Shown: one piece after another, positions 1 through 8,698 of the stretch
Position numbering within the stretch: position 1 is the first letter of the stretch
How the letters are laid out: each line of letters opens with the position of its first letter
Source: CAZIUL01 sp964542475
GTDB lineage: Bacteria; Planctomycetota; B15-G4; CAYZWU01
NCBI GenBank assembly: GCA_964542475.1
Contig: CAZIUL010000009.1
Coordinates: forward strand, 1-64,000
Direction of reading: 5' to 3'
Length of the DNA: 64,000 nucleotides
The notes under the pieces: model-generated
What the model was told of the DNA's origin: nothing
Databases searched by the model: none
The model's input: only the letters and a program-made list of their open reading frames with translations
Made by a program: the position numbers and the translations under genes

Positions 1-74
1 GGAGGCGGCACCCGGACTCGAACCGGGGGTGACGGATTTGCAATCCGTTGCCTTAGCCGCTTGGCTATGCCGCC
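1..74 (-). tRNA. tRNA-Cys (GCA anticodon)
   Basis: Read on the minus strand the sequence folds as a full cloverleaf. The 7-bp acceptor stem is GGCGGCA/TGCCGCC, the anticodon stem is ACGGA/TCCGT around a loop TTGCAAA with anticodon GCA, and the T arm contains GGTTCGAGTCC. The discriminator base is U, the known identity element of tRNA-Cys. The CC of a genome-encoded CCA tail is visible at positions 2-1; the final A would lie just outside the window. Confidence 0.96.
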
Positions 75-115
75 TCCTGAACTTCGATGTTCGTGAACTT
101 GTTTCGAACTGACAA

Positions 116-143
116 AAAATAACAAAACGGGCCCCGGTGTCAA
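116..143 (-). promoter_or_regulatory. Putative sigma70 promoter of tRNA-Cys
   Basis: On the minus strand a perfect -35 TTGACA (143-138) is followed after 16 nt by TATTTT (121-116), a 4/6 match to the -10 box. This would start transcription about 35 nt before the mature tRNA. The element is seen by eye only; the weak -10 box leaves it uncertain. Confidence 0.45.
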
Positions 144-209
144 GGGATCATGTTTGACAAAAACCGGGCGGTAGCGGGGAATTAAGGAAAGAGCCCGCAC
201 GCATGGCTG

Positions 210-1106
210 CTAACGCGGCTGTCGGGCATTGGCATAAGAAAAAAGGAGCTCAAGGTTCTTCATGTCATCCGGGCCGCCGTCGACCCCGCCGGGTGTCTCG
301 ATTATTTTTGGGACCTTCTTGAAACGCCTTGCACGGATGATCTTTCTGAACGGTTTCTCGCCTATTTCGCCCCGCCCGATGTGCTCGTGCCTGTCCTTTC
401 TGGAGCCGAGCCCGCCGCGGGAATCGTTGAGATGAAAAAGAGCGAGCAGGTCAAGGCCGATGATCCGGTCGAACTCGCGAAAGACCGCAGCGAGAGAGGA
501 AGCGGTTCTGATGTCGTACCCGGCGGCAAATACATGGCAGGTGTCGAAACAAACGGCAAGCCTCGGGTCGTTGTCCAGAAGCGAAATGATCCGGGCAAGG
601 TGCTCGAACCTCCAGCCGAGGCAGTTCCCCTGGCCTGCTGTTGTCTCCAGAAGCACCCTCACACCAGCCGTCTCGGGAGCGGCAAGGAGCTCCTTCAACG
701 CACCCGCTATTCGCTGGATCCCTTCATCCTCGCTTGTGCCCATGTGCGACCCCGGGTGAGCCACGAGCGAATCTATCCCAAGCAAGGCGCACCTGTTCAT
801 CTCGTCAAGAAACGCCTTCATGGAGCGATGCCGCGCTTTTTTGTCCGGAGATGCCAGGTTGATGAGGTAGGCGTCGTGCACCACGACCGAACGGATGCCG
901 TGCTTTTCGACTTCGCTTTGAAAGGCTGTGCATTCCGCATTGCTCAACGCGGGCGCGGACCACTTGCCGGGGGCCTTTGTAAAGATCTGGATTGCCGTGC
1001 ATCCATGAGCCGCTCCCCTTCCAGGGGCTCCCGACACGCCGCCGGCTATGGAGACATGGGCACCGATCAGATTGCTGCCGGGTCCTTTGTGCTGTTTACC
1101 GCTCAC
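210..1106 (-). CDS. nfo: Endonuclease IV (AP endonuclease)
   Basis: Zinc-dependent AP endonuclease of base-excision repair; it cuts DNA 5' of abasic sites in the cytoplasm. The 298-aa protein is close to the usual length (about 285). All nine ligands of the trinuclear zinc site known from E. coli Nfo can be matched: H77, H117, E154, D188, H191, H225, D238, H240 and E270, within motifs such as VAHPGSH, VCFDTCH and KDRHEHIGRGE. Homology begins at NLIGAHVS (residue 12), so the GTG start at 1106 gives a short N-terminal extension; a GAGGG sequence lies upstream of it. The gene is followed by no obvious terminator. It is divergent from nothing close and lies in the same direction as the hydrolase gene upstream, 34 bp away, so the two may be cotranscribed. 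Confidence 0.96.
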   Translation of the reverse strand: MSGKQHKGPGSNLIGAHVSIAGGVSGAPGRGAAHGCTAIQIFTKAPGKWSAPALSNAECTAFQSEVEKHGIRSVVVHDAYLINLASPDKKARHRSMKAFLDEMNRCALLGIDSLVAHPGSHMGTSEDEGIQRIAGALKELLAAPETAGVRVLLETTAGQGNCLGWRFEHLARIISLLDNDPRLAVCFDTCHVFAAGYDIRTASSLAAVFREFDRIIGLDLLALFHLNDSRGGLGSRKDRHEHIGRGEIGEKPFRKIIRARRFKKVPKIIETPGGVDGGPDDMKNLELLFSYANARQPR

Positions 1107-1140
1107 CTTTGTCGATCCCTCAGATAGCTGTTCGTTCGGA

Positions 1141-1776
1141 TCATGACCACTGGAGAATGAACATGTTCGAGGATTTCTCCCACTCTACGGTTGTGGCCGG
1201 ACCGTGGCCTGTGTGCAGTCTCATGTCGTCTCCGAGGGGAAGAAGCACGTTCATCACCGAGTTCCGCAAAACCTCCATGTCTCCCCCGGGCAGATCTGTT
1301 CTTCCTATGCTTCCAGCGAACAGAACATCCCCCACAATGAGGTCCTTCTCTCCGGCCTGAACGATAAGGCTGCCAGGCGAATGACCCGGCGCGTGCCAGA
1401 GGATGAGCTTCTCATCGCCCAGGGTCAGCTCATCCCCGCCCCTCAAAGCCCTTTCTATCTTCGGCACCTCAGCGCTCTTCAACCCGTACATCCTGCATGT
1501 TTCAGGCAGCGAATCGAGAAGGAAACGGTCCTCCTCGCATGCCATGAAACCGAGATCTAGCCTTTTCGCCATCTCGGCCGCAGCACCCACGTGGTCGACA
1601 TGACAGTGGGTAGCCATGAGGTGCACGACCTTCACTCCCTGATCCTCGATAAATCCCGTGATCAAGTCCGGGTCGTCGCCAGGGTCCACGAGTGCCGCTG
1701 TTGAGCTCGCTTCGTCGATTACCAGATAGCAGTTGGTCATAAAAGGGCTGACCTCGATATGCTTGATTTTGACCAT
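1141..1776 (-). CDS. Metallo-beta-lactamase-fold hydrolase (glyoxalase II-like)
   Basis: A 211-aa soluble protein of the GloB/YcbL-like branch of the metallo-beta-lactamase superfamily. The signature THCHVDH is at residues 56-62, followed by the downstream metal ligands in HAPGHSPGS, VGDVLFAGSIGRTDLPGGD and HTGHGP. It lacks the extra C-terminal domain of true glyoxalase II, so a general thioester hydrolase role is safer than naming hydroxyacylglutathione hydrolase. The ATG at 1776 has a clear AGGAG eight bases upstream. It lies 34 bp upstream of nfo on the same strand, a likely two-gene unit. Full copy R1 of the dispersed palindrome lies beyond its start. Confidence 0.9.
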   Translation of the reverse strand: MVKIKHIEVSPFMTNCYLVIDEASSTAALVDPGDDPDLITGFIEDQGVKVVHLMATHCHVDHVGAAAEMAKRLDLGFMACEEDRFLLDSLPETCRMYGLKSAEVPKIERALRGGDELTLGDEKLILWHAPGHSPGSLIVQAGEKDLIVGDVLFAGSIGRTDLPGGDMEVLRNSVMNVLLPLGDDMRLHTGHGPATTVEWEKSSNMFILQWS

Positions 1777-1854
1777 ACTTCGTGCTCCTAAGTAGTAAAG
1801 AAGCGGTTATAATAACCGGTGTCGCCGCACATTCAAGAAGCGGCCGCAGGTCAA

Positions 1855-2028
1855 GCTCGCTTATTTCATACTCTTCGTCGCGAGGTGCCGTAAAATGTGT
1901 TGTGACAAGGCGCATGTCAGGAGACGACCGCAGGCCTGTTCCTACAGGTTGAGGATCGTCTCCTGGCATGAAACGCAGTCACAGCGCAGTTTACGGTAAC
2001 GCACCAGAAGAGGATGAAATATGCGGGC
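1855..2028 (+). repeat. Dispersed palindromic element, full copy R1
   Basis: 174-bp non-coding element. The left arm (GCTCGCTTATTTCATACTC...) is the imperfect reverse complement of the right arm, and the centre holds a 10-bp stem CAGGAGACGA/TCGTCTCCTG around an inner CCTGT/ACAGG hairpin. It is flanked by AA on both sides, consistent with a 2-bp target duplication. The element reads across an ATG at 2014 that would falsely extend the next gene. Confidence 0.93.
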
Positions 2029-2058
2029 AAGTTCAAAAGATGTAAGGAGAGGCTCCGC

Positions 2059-2811
2059 TTGTCGAGCAATGAAAAAAAAGCGAAAGGGCGCTTTTACGTG
2101 GAAGGAGATCTTGCAGGGCGGGAAGCAACCCTTTCGGGCACGGAAGCCGCGCACGCTGCAAAATCGAAAAGGCTCGTACCCGGGGACGTTGTGGAGCTGT
2201 TCAACGGCAGCGGTTCGGCGAGGTGCGGTACAATCCAGTCCGCGGCCCGGGGCACGCTCCATGTCGTTTTTATTGAACCGGTCAGATACCGCCCACCCCC
2301 CGAGTGCGAGCTCACGATCGCATCATCCCCCCCCAAAGGGGACAGGATGAAGCTCCTCGTTGAGAAGCTCTCCGAGCTAAACGCAAGCAGCCTGATCCCG
2401 GTCGTGTTCAGCCGGAGCATTGACGCCGGGGTTGTGGAACACACCGGAAAGCTCGCCCGCTGGCGCAGAACCGCCATGGAGTCCGCAAAGCAGTGCGGCC
2501 GGAACATCCTGCTTGATGTGGAGAGACCGGCACTATTCAGAGACCTTTCGCCGAGGCTCGAAAGCTACGGCCTCAAGATAATTCTCGTTCCAATGGAACA
2601 CGCCGCGTACATGCAGAACGTGCTCGACAGCTTGCAGGCACCCCCTGAATCGGTCCTTGTCCTGGTCGGCCCGGAAGGCGGGTACACTCCTGAAGAGGAG
2701 AGCCTTGCCAAAAAGCAAGGCTTCGTGTCCGCTTCCCTCGGAAAACTGGTCCTCAGGATCGAAACCGCCGCCCTGGCAGCCGCGGCTGTTATCCGGGCCA
2801 GGTGGGATTGA
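2059..2811 (+). CDS. rsmE: 16S rRNA m3U1498 methyltransferase
   Basis: SPOUT-class methyltransferase that N3-methylates U1498 of 16S rRNA on the assembled small subunit, using SAM. The N-terminal part (RFYVEG..., GDVVELFNGSG) is the PUA-like RNA-binding domain. The C-terminal knot carries the diagnostic LVGPEGGYTPEEE and LVLRIETAALAA motifs. I chose the TTG at 2059 (250 aa) because AAGGAG at 2044-2049 lies nine bases before it, and because the upstream in-frame ATG at 2014 falls inside repeat R1 and would add residues absent from the family. A start anywhere from 2014 to 2074 cannot be excluded by sequence alone. Confidence 0.93.
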   Translation: MSSNEKKAKGRFYVEGDLAGREATLSGTEAAHAAKSKRLVPGDVVELFNGSGSARCGTIQSAARGTLHVVFIEPVRYRPPPECELTIASSPPKGDRMKLLVEKLSELNASSLIPVVFSRSIDAGVVEHTGKLARWRRTAMESAKQCGRNILLDVERPALFRDLSPRLESYGLKIILVPMEHAAYMQNVLDSLQAPPESVLVLVGPEGGYTPEEESLAKKQGFVSASLGKLVLRIETAALAAAAVIRARWD

Positions 2812-2954
2812 GGCAGAACCCCCCGGTAGGTGCCCTTTCCGATCGGGAGATTCAATAATAACTTGAAATACCGAACCGCTAGAAGCATCATCAATCAAGC
2901 GATTATATCCCGGCAAACAGATGATCAAAAGAAACCACCTTCTGGAGAAAACCG

Positions 2955-4304
2955 ATGAGCGAACTTGGCCGCAGAGATTTCATAAAAACTGTGATGGGCG
3001 CGGGAGCAGCGATCAGTGTGATGGGCTCAAAAGGTTATGCGGCAATGCCGAGAGCGGGCGAGAGCGCGGCAGGAATGACCGCTGATCCGATCGAGCGCGT
3101 GCGTGTCGGCCTGGTTGGAATCGGTATGCGCGGAAGCGGGGCTGTGAACCGGCTCATGAAGATCGAAGGCGTGGAGATCGCAGCTCTCTGCGACATACGC
3201 GAAAACAAGGTCTCCGCCGCCTCGAAAAAGGTGGTCGAGGCCGGCAGGGAAAAACCCAAATGGTTCACGGATGGGGACGAGGACTACAAACGTCTCTGCG
3301 ACATGGATCTCGACCTGGTCTACATCTGCACGCCTTGGCGGTGGCACACCCCCATGGCGGTGCAAGCCATGAAATCCGGAAAGCACGCTGCAATAGAGGT
3401 GCCTGCAGCGGTAACGCTGGACGAATGCTGGCAGCTCGTGAATACCTGCGAAAAGACGCGAAAACACTGCATGATGCTGGAGAACTGCTGCTACGGATCG
3501 AACGAGCTCATGGTGCTCAACATGTGCCGCCAAGGTGTGTTCGGCGAGCTCACGCACGGTGAGGCCGCGTACATCCACGATCTCAGGGGATTGAAGTTCC
3601 ACGAGAACGGGTACCAGGGCATGTGGCGCCTCCAGCACTCCAAGAATCGCGACGGCAATGTCTACCCCACGCACGGGCTCGGGCCGGTGTGCCAGTACAT
3701 GAGCATAAACAGGGGGGACAGGTTCGACTACATGGTCTCCATGAGCTCGGCACAGCGGGGTCTTACCGCTTACGCGGAGAAGAGGTACGGCAAGGACGAC
3801 AAAAGAGCAGGGGAACAGTACGCGCTCGGGGACATGAACACGAGCCTGATACATTCGGTCAACGGCCGAACCGTCATGGTGCAGCACGACACAACCAGCC
3901 CCAGGCCCTACAACCGTCTCAACCTGATCTCGGGAACTCTCGGCACCTTTGCGGACTACCCGGCGCGGATCGCGATCGAGCCGCATGCACACAAATGGGA
4001 CGAGGAAAAGCTTGCGGAATGCAGGGAGAAGTACGCGCATCCGCTCTGGAAGCAGGTGGGCGAGCTTGCCAAGCGGGTAGGCGGGCACGGTGGTATGGAT
4101 TTCATCATGGACTACCGCCTCATATACTGCCTGCGCAAAGGCCTTCCCCTGGACCAGAATGTTTACGACGCTGCAACCTGGAGCGCGGTGTCCGAGCTCA
4201 GCGAGATCTCCGTTGCCAATCAGAGCAAATCTGTCGAGTATCCGGACTTCACAAGGGGTGAATGGGAAAAAACGGAGCCGCTCGGGATTGTGGAGGTTTC
4301 CTGA
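2955..4304 (+). CDS. Tat-exported Gfo/Idh/MocA protein, GH109-like
   Basis: A 449-aa NAD(P)-dependent oxidoreductase-fold protein. It opens with a twin-arginine signal (GRRDFIKTV, residues 5-13, then a hydrophobic stretch ending near ...SKGYAAMPRA), so the folded, cofactor-loaded protein is probably exported to the periplasm. The Rossmann motif GLVGIGMRGSG and the segments EVPAAVTLDE, ENCCYG and YPTHGLGP match the glycoside hydrolase family 109 group, which removes alpha-N-acetylgalactosamine by an NAD-dependent redox cycle. The conserved His in PTHGLGP is present. The substrate here is not known. The gene stands alone between rsmE and a short repeat copy. GGAG lies eight bases before the ATG. 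Confidence 0.86.
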   Translation: MSELGRRDFIKTVMGAGAAISVMGSKGYAAMPRAGESAAGMTADPIERVRVGLVGIGMRGSGAVNRLMKIEGVEIAALCDIRENKVSAASKKVVEAGREKPKWFTDGDEDYKRLCDMDLDLVYICTPWRWHTPMAVQAMKSGKHAAIEVPAAVTLDECWQLVNTCEKTRKHCMMLENCCYGSNELMVLNMCRQGVFGELTHGEAAYIHDLRGLKFHENGYQGMWRLQHSKNRDGNVYPTHGLGPVCQYMSINRGDRFDYMVSMSSAQRGLTAYAEKRYGKDDKRAGEQYALGDMNTSLIHSVNGRTVMVQHDTTSPRPYNRLNLISGTLGTFADYPARIAIEPHAHKWDEEKLAECREKYAHPLWKQVGELAKRVGGHGGMDFIMDYRLIYCLRKGLPLDQNVYDAATWSAVSELSEISVANQSKSVEYPDFTRGEWEKTEPLGIVEVS

Positions 4305-4323
4305 TAAGGGCACGGGATCGAAA

Positions 4324-4337
4324 CGGTTCGCGAACCG
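4324..4337. repeat. Perfect palindrome CGGTTCGCGAACCG
   Basis: A perfect 14-bp palindrome extended by CCC on its right, lying a few bases before repeat copy R2. The same core, embedded in a 20-bp perfect palindrome, precedes repeat copy R10 at 56750-56769. Confidence 0.75.
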
Positions 4338-4343
4338 CCCCTT

Positions 4344-4406
4344 GCCCGCTTATTTCGTACTCTTCGTCGCGAGGTGCCGCAGCAGATGAGTATAAAATAT
4401 GCGGGC
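4344..4406 (+). repeat. Dispersed palindromic element, short form R2
   Basis: 63-bp version that keeps only the outer arms (GCCCGCTTATTTCGTACTC... to ...ATAAAATATGCGGGC); the central hairpin is deleted. Its last C plus the flanking TA forms the TAG stop codon of the minus-strand permease gene that follows. Confidence 0.88.
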
Positions 4407-6076
4407 TACATCTCCAACCGGTTCCATGTGGTCCGCTTGTACCTACGGAAGCCGATGACGTTCAATACTACCAGGCATACAAACGCCGCTTGCACTCCGA
4501 AGGGAACATAGGTCAGCCCGAAATGCGCGGCGCCCGCCCCTGCCATAAACAGCATGAATAGCACAAACCCGGCACCCTGGCCCGAAGCCTGTGCTGTGCG
4601 GGCCTTGGAAAAGGGGAAAGCATGGGTTTGCATAAACGCGGTCAAAAGAGAGAAAGACGTGAGAACAGAACCGGCCAGCAGAACATCGAACACCACGCGT
4701 GCTCCCCAGACCGCAGTAACAGAGGCGGCTACTATGAAAAAAAGCGGCAGGGAAAACCGGGCCAGCACAACCTTGAGCCCGGCTGAAAACACCGGCCCTG
4801 GCCTCGAAAGAGGCATGGCAAGAAAAAGCCACGACGCCCCGTGCTGGGAGCTGTAGCGCAGGTTCAAAAGCGCGATCGGCGCCACGAAGCCGGCAAAGTA
4901 GAGAATAAACAGATACATCCTGCCCTGAACAAGCCCTTGATAGTCATCTTTCACTCCTCCATCGGCCTCGCCCATGAATATGACAACGGTCATAATCAGC
5001 ACGAACGCCATGGACGGATAGGTTGCCAGCTTGAAAGGACGGTCCCTCGATGCGAGGGTCCAGATCAGATCAAACGATGCTCTCTCTTCAGGACCGCCGG
5101 AAAACAGCATCGAGCACGTGCGCGCATACACGCTTTGTCCCGCGCCCCTCCCCTTCTTTCCTCCGCTTTTGCCGCCGGAGCCGCTTGTCTCCAGGCCGGC
5201 CAACGCGCTGGTGAATCCCGGCGCAAGCACCCGTATGATGAAGTACAAGCAGAGCGGAGGAACAAGGAGCGCCAGGGCAGTCAGAATGAGCTGCGGCATC
5301 CCGGTGTTGCCTGCCAAAAGATCAACGGGCGCGGCCAGCCACGCGGGCGGACAGAGATAAATCCACCACTCGTCCCGGATCGAGAGGTGCTTGATCTCCT
5401 TCATATCCATTACCCTGGGGATTATCTGGTACGCGGCGAAGAAGAAAACCGTCATGCCGATCTGGAAGTAAAGAACGATGTCCCTGAACATATCCATGTT
5501 CGTTCTTTTCATGGCGAACAGATAGAACAGGTACACCACGAAAACAACGAGCATCAGCGAAAGAACGAGAACAACCAGGTAGACCGCTGGAAAGAGCGGG
5601 TGAATCACAACGGCTCCGGTCACGATGGTGCCGGCGCTGAGCGCTAAAGACAGCATGCCCATGTAGGCGACGATGTGCGCGGTGCGCGCCGCGAGCAGCG
5701 TCCTGTCGCTGACCGGCCTGGGCAGGAGCACGGTGTTGTCCGTGGTGTCCATGAGCACGTTCGTGAAATCACCGACAAGCATGAGCCCCATCATGGCCAT
5801 GACGAAACCGTTCACCACGGTCAGGCCCACGAGAGGCGACTCCACGAAAACAAGAATCAGCCCCATGAAAGCGCCGAAGATCGTGAATGTAACGAGTCTC
5901 ATCATGAACGCGCGGCTAGGCATCTTGGCGGACTTGGCGTGAACGCCACTGATAGTTCGGCGCTGATCCTGCGTGAGCTTGACTTCGAGCACGGCCAGGA
6001 ATGTGTCCACATCCACACCAAGCCGCGTAAGAATCCATGCAAAAGAGGCGAAGATCCTGAGGATCATCCTAACCAT
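4406..6076 (-). CDS. ABC exporter, membrane permease subunit
   Basis: A 556-aa polytopic inner-membrane protein with many hydrophobic segments, including LMLVGDFTNVLMD, VVFVVYLFYLFAM and LCLYFIIRVLAPGF. A hydrophilic Gly/Lys-rich linker (GSGGKSGGKKGRGAGQ) joins two hydrophobic halves, so it resembles two ABC-2-type half permeases in one chain. The initiator overlaps the last codons of the ABC ATPase gene by 8 nt, so the two proteins surely form one transporter. The substrate is unknown. The TAG stop is partly supplied by repeat R2. The family is not one I can name. Confidence 0.78.
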   Translation of the reverse strand: MVRMILRIFASFAWILTRLGVDVDTFLAVLEVKLTQDQRRTISGVHAKSAKMPSRAFMMRLVTFTIFGAFMGLILVFVESPLVGLTVVNGFVMAMMGLMLVGDFTNVLMDTTDNTVLLPRPVSDRTLLAARTAHIVAYMGMLSLALSAGTIVTGAVVIHPLFPAVYLVVLVLSLMLVVFVVYLFYLFAMKRTNMDMFRDIVLYFQIGMTVFFFAAYQIIPRVMDMKEIKHLSIRDEWWIYLCPPAWLAAPVDLLAGNTGMPQLILTALALLVPPLCLYFIIRVLAPGFTSALAGLETSGSGGKSGGKKGRGAGQSVYARTCSMLFSGGPEERASFDLIWTLASRDRPFKLATYPSMAFVLIMTVVIFMGEADGGVKDDYQGLVQGRMYLFILYFAGFVAPIALLNLRYSSQHGASWLFLAMPLSRPGPVFSAGLKVVLARFSLPLFFIVAASVTAVWGARVVFDVLLAGSVLTSFSLLTAFMQTHAFPFSKARTAQASGQGAGFVLFMLFMAGAGAAHFGLTYVPFGVQAAFVCLVVLNVIGFRRYKRTTWNRLEM

Positions 6077-6893
6077 CCCCTGCGCCCTCCGAGTTATCCG
6101 TGCCGTTCACGCCGTCCTTATCAGCGCTGAACGCACGAATGAACCGTGTAGCCGCTAGCTCGTGCCTGCCGCTGCTGGTAAGCTGGGTGAACAGCCGCTC
6201 CAGGGACGCGGCCTTGTTCATCGATTTGAGCTCGTCGAAAGAACCGTCGGCAATGATCTTACCATCGGACAGGATCACTATCCTATCGCAGATGCGCTCC
6301 ACCACATCCATGACATGGGAGCAGTAGAAAACGGTTTTCCCCTCTCCTGCCAACCCGGCCAGGATCTCCTTGACCATCACCGCCGAGTTCGCGTCGAGGC
6401 CGGAGAGCGGCTCATCCAGCACGATCAGGTCAGGGTCATGAATGAGGCTGGACACTATGAGAACCTTCTGCTGCATGCCCTTGGAGAAGGTCGAAATGCG
6501 CCGGTCAATCACGGAAGAAAGATCGAAAAGACCGAGCATCTCTTCGGCCCGGGCTTCGCTCTCCCCTTTTTCCAGACCGTGAATCGTGCCCACGAAGCGC
6601 AGAAACTCCATGGGGGAAAGCGTGTTGTAAAGGGCCGCGCTCTCAGGCACGTACCCGATGCGCTGCTTCACCTCCAGCGGGGAAAGCGCCACGTTGAAAC
6701 CGCACACCTCCACCTTGCCGAGAAAGCCGCCGAGCATGCCGACGAGTATCTTTACCGTCGTGGTTTTGCCGGCCCCGTTCGGCCCGATGTAACCCAGAAT
6801 CCGACCGCGGTCCACATCGAGATCGATGCCATTCAAAACCGTTTTCGAGCCGTACTCCTTGGTCAGCCCCTTGATTTTTATTATGGGTTCCAT
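6069..6893 (-). CDS. ABC transporter ATP-binding protein (CcmA/NatA type)
   Basis: A 274-aa ATPase subunit of an ABC exporter. It has Walker A GPNGAGKTTT, Q-loop region IGYVPES, signature STFSKGMQQK (SKGMQ in place of the usual SGGQ, common in this subfamily), Walker B LIVLDEPLSGLD and the H-loop region in VFYCSHVMD. It acts on the cytoplasmic face with the permease encoded next to it and overlapping its end. The upstream TPR lipoprotein gene ends 63 bp away on the same strand and probably belongs to the same unit. Confidence 0.93.
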   Translation of the reverse strand: MEPIIKIKGLTKEYGSKTVLNGIDLDVDRGRILGYIGPNGAGKTTTVKILVGMLGGFLGKVEVCGFNVALSPLEVKQRIGYVPESAALYNTLSPMEFLRFVGTIHGLEKGESEARAEEMLGLFDLSSVIDRRISTFSKGMQQKVLIVSSLIHDPDLIVLDEPLSGLDANSAVMVKEILAGLAGEGKTVFYCSHVMDVVERICDRIVILSDGKIIADGSFDELKSMNKAASLERLFTQLTSSGRHELAATRFIRAFSADKDGVNGTDNSEGAGDG

Positions 6894-6910
6894 TTTCCTT
6901 CTTCAATTCT

Positions 6911-6935
6911 TCTTGTCGGACTTCTCTTGTCGGAC
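6911..6935. repeat. Direct repeat of TCTTGTCGGAC
   Basis: Two copies of the 11-mer TCTTGTCGGAC, offset by 14 bp, in the short gap between the TPR gene and the ABC ATPase gene. The same 10-mer core CTTGTCGGAC occurs as an inverted pair at 8618-8657, upstream of mtaB. Confidence 0.7.
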
Positions 6936-6956
6936 CTGCCTGACCTCCGAATCCTA

Positions 6957-8459
6957 TTACTTCAAGATAAGAAGGCGCCTCAGCCTCTTGACTACAGGGT
7001 CGGACACAAGCCCTGGAAACTGCTCGGCGTGCATGTCGAGGTATTTTTCAACCTGATCGTATCGCTCCATCCTCCACTCAATATCAGCCAGCTTGACGTA
7101 AGTGGACGGTATCCTGACATCCAGTTTTTCAGCCTGTTCCAGGGCCAGCAGAAGCTGTTCGACCGCCTCGTCTGTTTTACCCATCATATCGAGCGCGATG
7201 CCGGCTTGATGATGTGTGTACGGGTTCTCCGGAAATATTTCAAGCGACCGCACGAGCATATCGAACGCCTTCTCGGGCTCTCCTGCTTCGATCAATGCGG
7301 TGGCGTTCTCGAAAAGAGAACGGGCCTCTTTGGCGTCCATATCGCCTGGGGTGACCTGGGAAACGGTCCCGCTGTTTTTCTCGTTCTCCTCGAGTATGCG
7401 GGAAACCACGGTGACATCCACATCCGCGGCTCCCAGCTCGACCGCTTTCCTGAAAAACTCCAAAGCATCTTCCCTTCGTTTCAGGAACAGAAGCCGGTAC
7501 CCCCTCGATATCCTGGCGCGGGCAAGCAGGCTTACAGCCTCATCGTCCGATGGATCCAGCTCAAAGCACTTTTGAAAATCCGCAAGCGCTTTTTCCGCAT
7601 CTCCGCTCTTTTCGTGAACCTGCCCCCTCAGCTTCAAAGCCTGCACGCTGTCAGGCAGGTACTCCAGCATCTCACCGGTTATCTCGAGCACATCATCGAG
7701 TTTTCCCTTGTTCAACGCCTGAACCGCATAGCGATTGAGGATCTTGGCGAGCATTTGCGCGCCCCCGGGAAGATCGGGATCCATCTTCAGGGCATTCCGC
7801 ATATCATTCAAACCCTCGTCCGGCTGGTAACGATACAAGACACGGATCTCCCCGCGCAGCATGACCCCGTCCGCCCGGTCCGGCTCCTTGGAAATCCCGG
7901 CTTCCACAAACCGCATACCAGCCTCGACCTCGCCTGAGTAAACGTAAAGCCTGCCGATTTCGAAAAAGGCGTCCGCCCTGTCCGGAGACATGTAGCAGGC
8001 TCCCTCGAGAGCTTTCACCCCGTCCACGAGCCTCCCCAAAAGCCCGAGCGTCTTGCCGATCTTGACCCTGGCCATGTAGTGCTCGGGCCGGGCTTTCAGG
8101 GTGGTTGAAAAACAGTCGAGGGCCTCTTCGAGCCCCGGGTGCTCGGCAGGGTTCTGGGAGGCGGAGGCCTTTTCGAGCGCTACCAGGCCTCTGCAGAAAA
8201 CAGCCCACGGCTCTTCCTTCTCCGCGGGCTCGAGCGCGTCGAGAAAAGCAGCAGCCACGTCCGTTCCGCCTTGGTCCAGCAGCTCCTCCACCTTTGCGCA
8301 CTGCCCGGTCGGGAACTCATCCGGTCCGGGAAGGTGTGCGCGCCCCCCATTCGAACAGCCGCCCGACATGACCGCCGGCAACAATCCCGTGAATAACAAG
8401 GAGTAAAGCGCTCTCGAGAGGAGAAAACGCCCCCCGGTAACAACATCCGTTAAAGCCAT
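6957..8459 (-). CDS. TPR-repeat protein, probable lipoprotein
   Basis: A 500-aa protein made almost entirely of tetratricopeptide-like helical pairs (for example ADAFFEIGRLYVYSGEVEAG, EKALADFQKCFELDPSDDEA, EKAFDMLVRSLEIFPENP). The N-terminus MALTDVVTGGRFLLSRAL... is hydrophobic and ends in VMSGGCSNGG, a plausible but imperfect lipobox, suggesting a lipid-anchored periplasmic scaffold. I chose the ATG at 8459. A longer reading frame to 8573 would translate the half repeat R3 and yield the repeat-derived peptide, not a signal sequence. TPR proteins mediate protein-protein contacts; no enzymatic motif is seen. It precedes the ABC exporter genes on the same strand. Confidence 0.8.
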   Translation of the reverse strand: MALTDVVTGGRFLLSRALYSLLFTGLLPAVMSGGCSNGGRAHLPGPDEFPTGQCAKVEELLDQGGTDVAAAFLDALEPAEKEEPWAVFCRGLVALEKASASQNPAEHPGLEEALDCFSTTLKARPEHYMARVKIGKTLGLLGRLVDGVKALEGACYMSPDRADAFFEIGRLYVYSGEVEAGMRFVEAGISKEPDRADGVMLRGEIRVLYRYQPDEGLNDMRNALKMDPDLPGGAQMLAKILNRYAVQALNKGKLDDVLEITGEMLEYLPDSVQALKLRGQVHEKSGDAEKALADFQKCFELDPSDDEAVSLLARARISRGYRLLFLKRREDALEFFRKAVELGAADVDVTVVSRILEENEKNSGTVSQVTPGDMDAKEARSLFENATALIEAGEPEKAFDMLVRSLEIFPENPYTHHQAGIALDMMGKTDEAVEQLLLALEQAEKLDVRIPSTYVKLADIEWRMERYDQVEKYLDMHAEQFPGLVSDPVVKRLRRLLILK

Positions 8460-8505
8460 GATCTGGTTCCAATTCGTCTCTTCGATCCAAAACTCTCGGG
8501 CTGCC

Positions 8506-8541
8506 CGGCACCTCGCGACAAAGAGTATTAAATAAGCGGGC
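8506..8541 (-). repeat. Dispersed palindromic element, left-half copy R3
   Basis: Only the left arm of the element (read on the minus strand, GCCCGCTTATTTAATACTC... to ...GAGGTGCC) is present. It lies 47 nt upstream of the ATG of the TPR gene, in the gene's direction. Confidence 0.8.
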
Positions 8542-8617
8542 TGAAGCCGTGCAGGAAAAAAGAACCATCCCATTGTACATTTCAGCTCGGCTTCAACAAC
8601 CGGGCATTATATTATAG

Positions 8618-8657
8618 CTTGTCGGACGTGCCAGAACTGTCCGACTTGTCCGACAAG
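8618..8657. repeat. Inverted repeat CTTGTCGGAC / GTCCGACAAG
   Basis: A perfect 10-bp inverted repeat with 20 bp between the arms, plus a third GTCCGACTT inside. It lies about 40 bp upstream of mtaB and could be an operator or a small mobile palindrome; nothing further can be said. Confidence 0.6.
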
Positions 8658-8698
8658 AAAATCAGAGTAACAGGGACAAAACAGCCGGGAAATGCGTG

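Noticed and set aside
2014..2058. Earlier ATG start for rsmE
   Set aside because: The ATG lies inside repeat R1 and lacks a ribosome site; the TTG at 2059 has AAGGAG at ideal spacing and matches the family start.
8460..8573. N-terminal extension of the TPR gene
   Set aside because: The extra residues are a translation of the half repeat R3; the downstream ATG gives a proper export signal.
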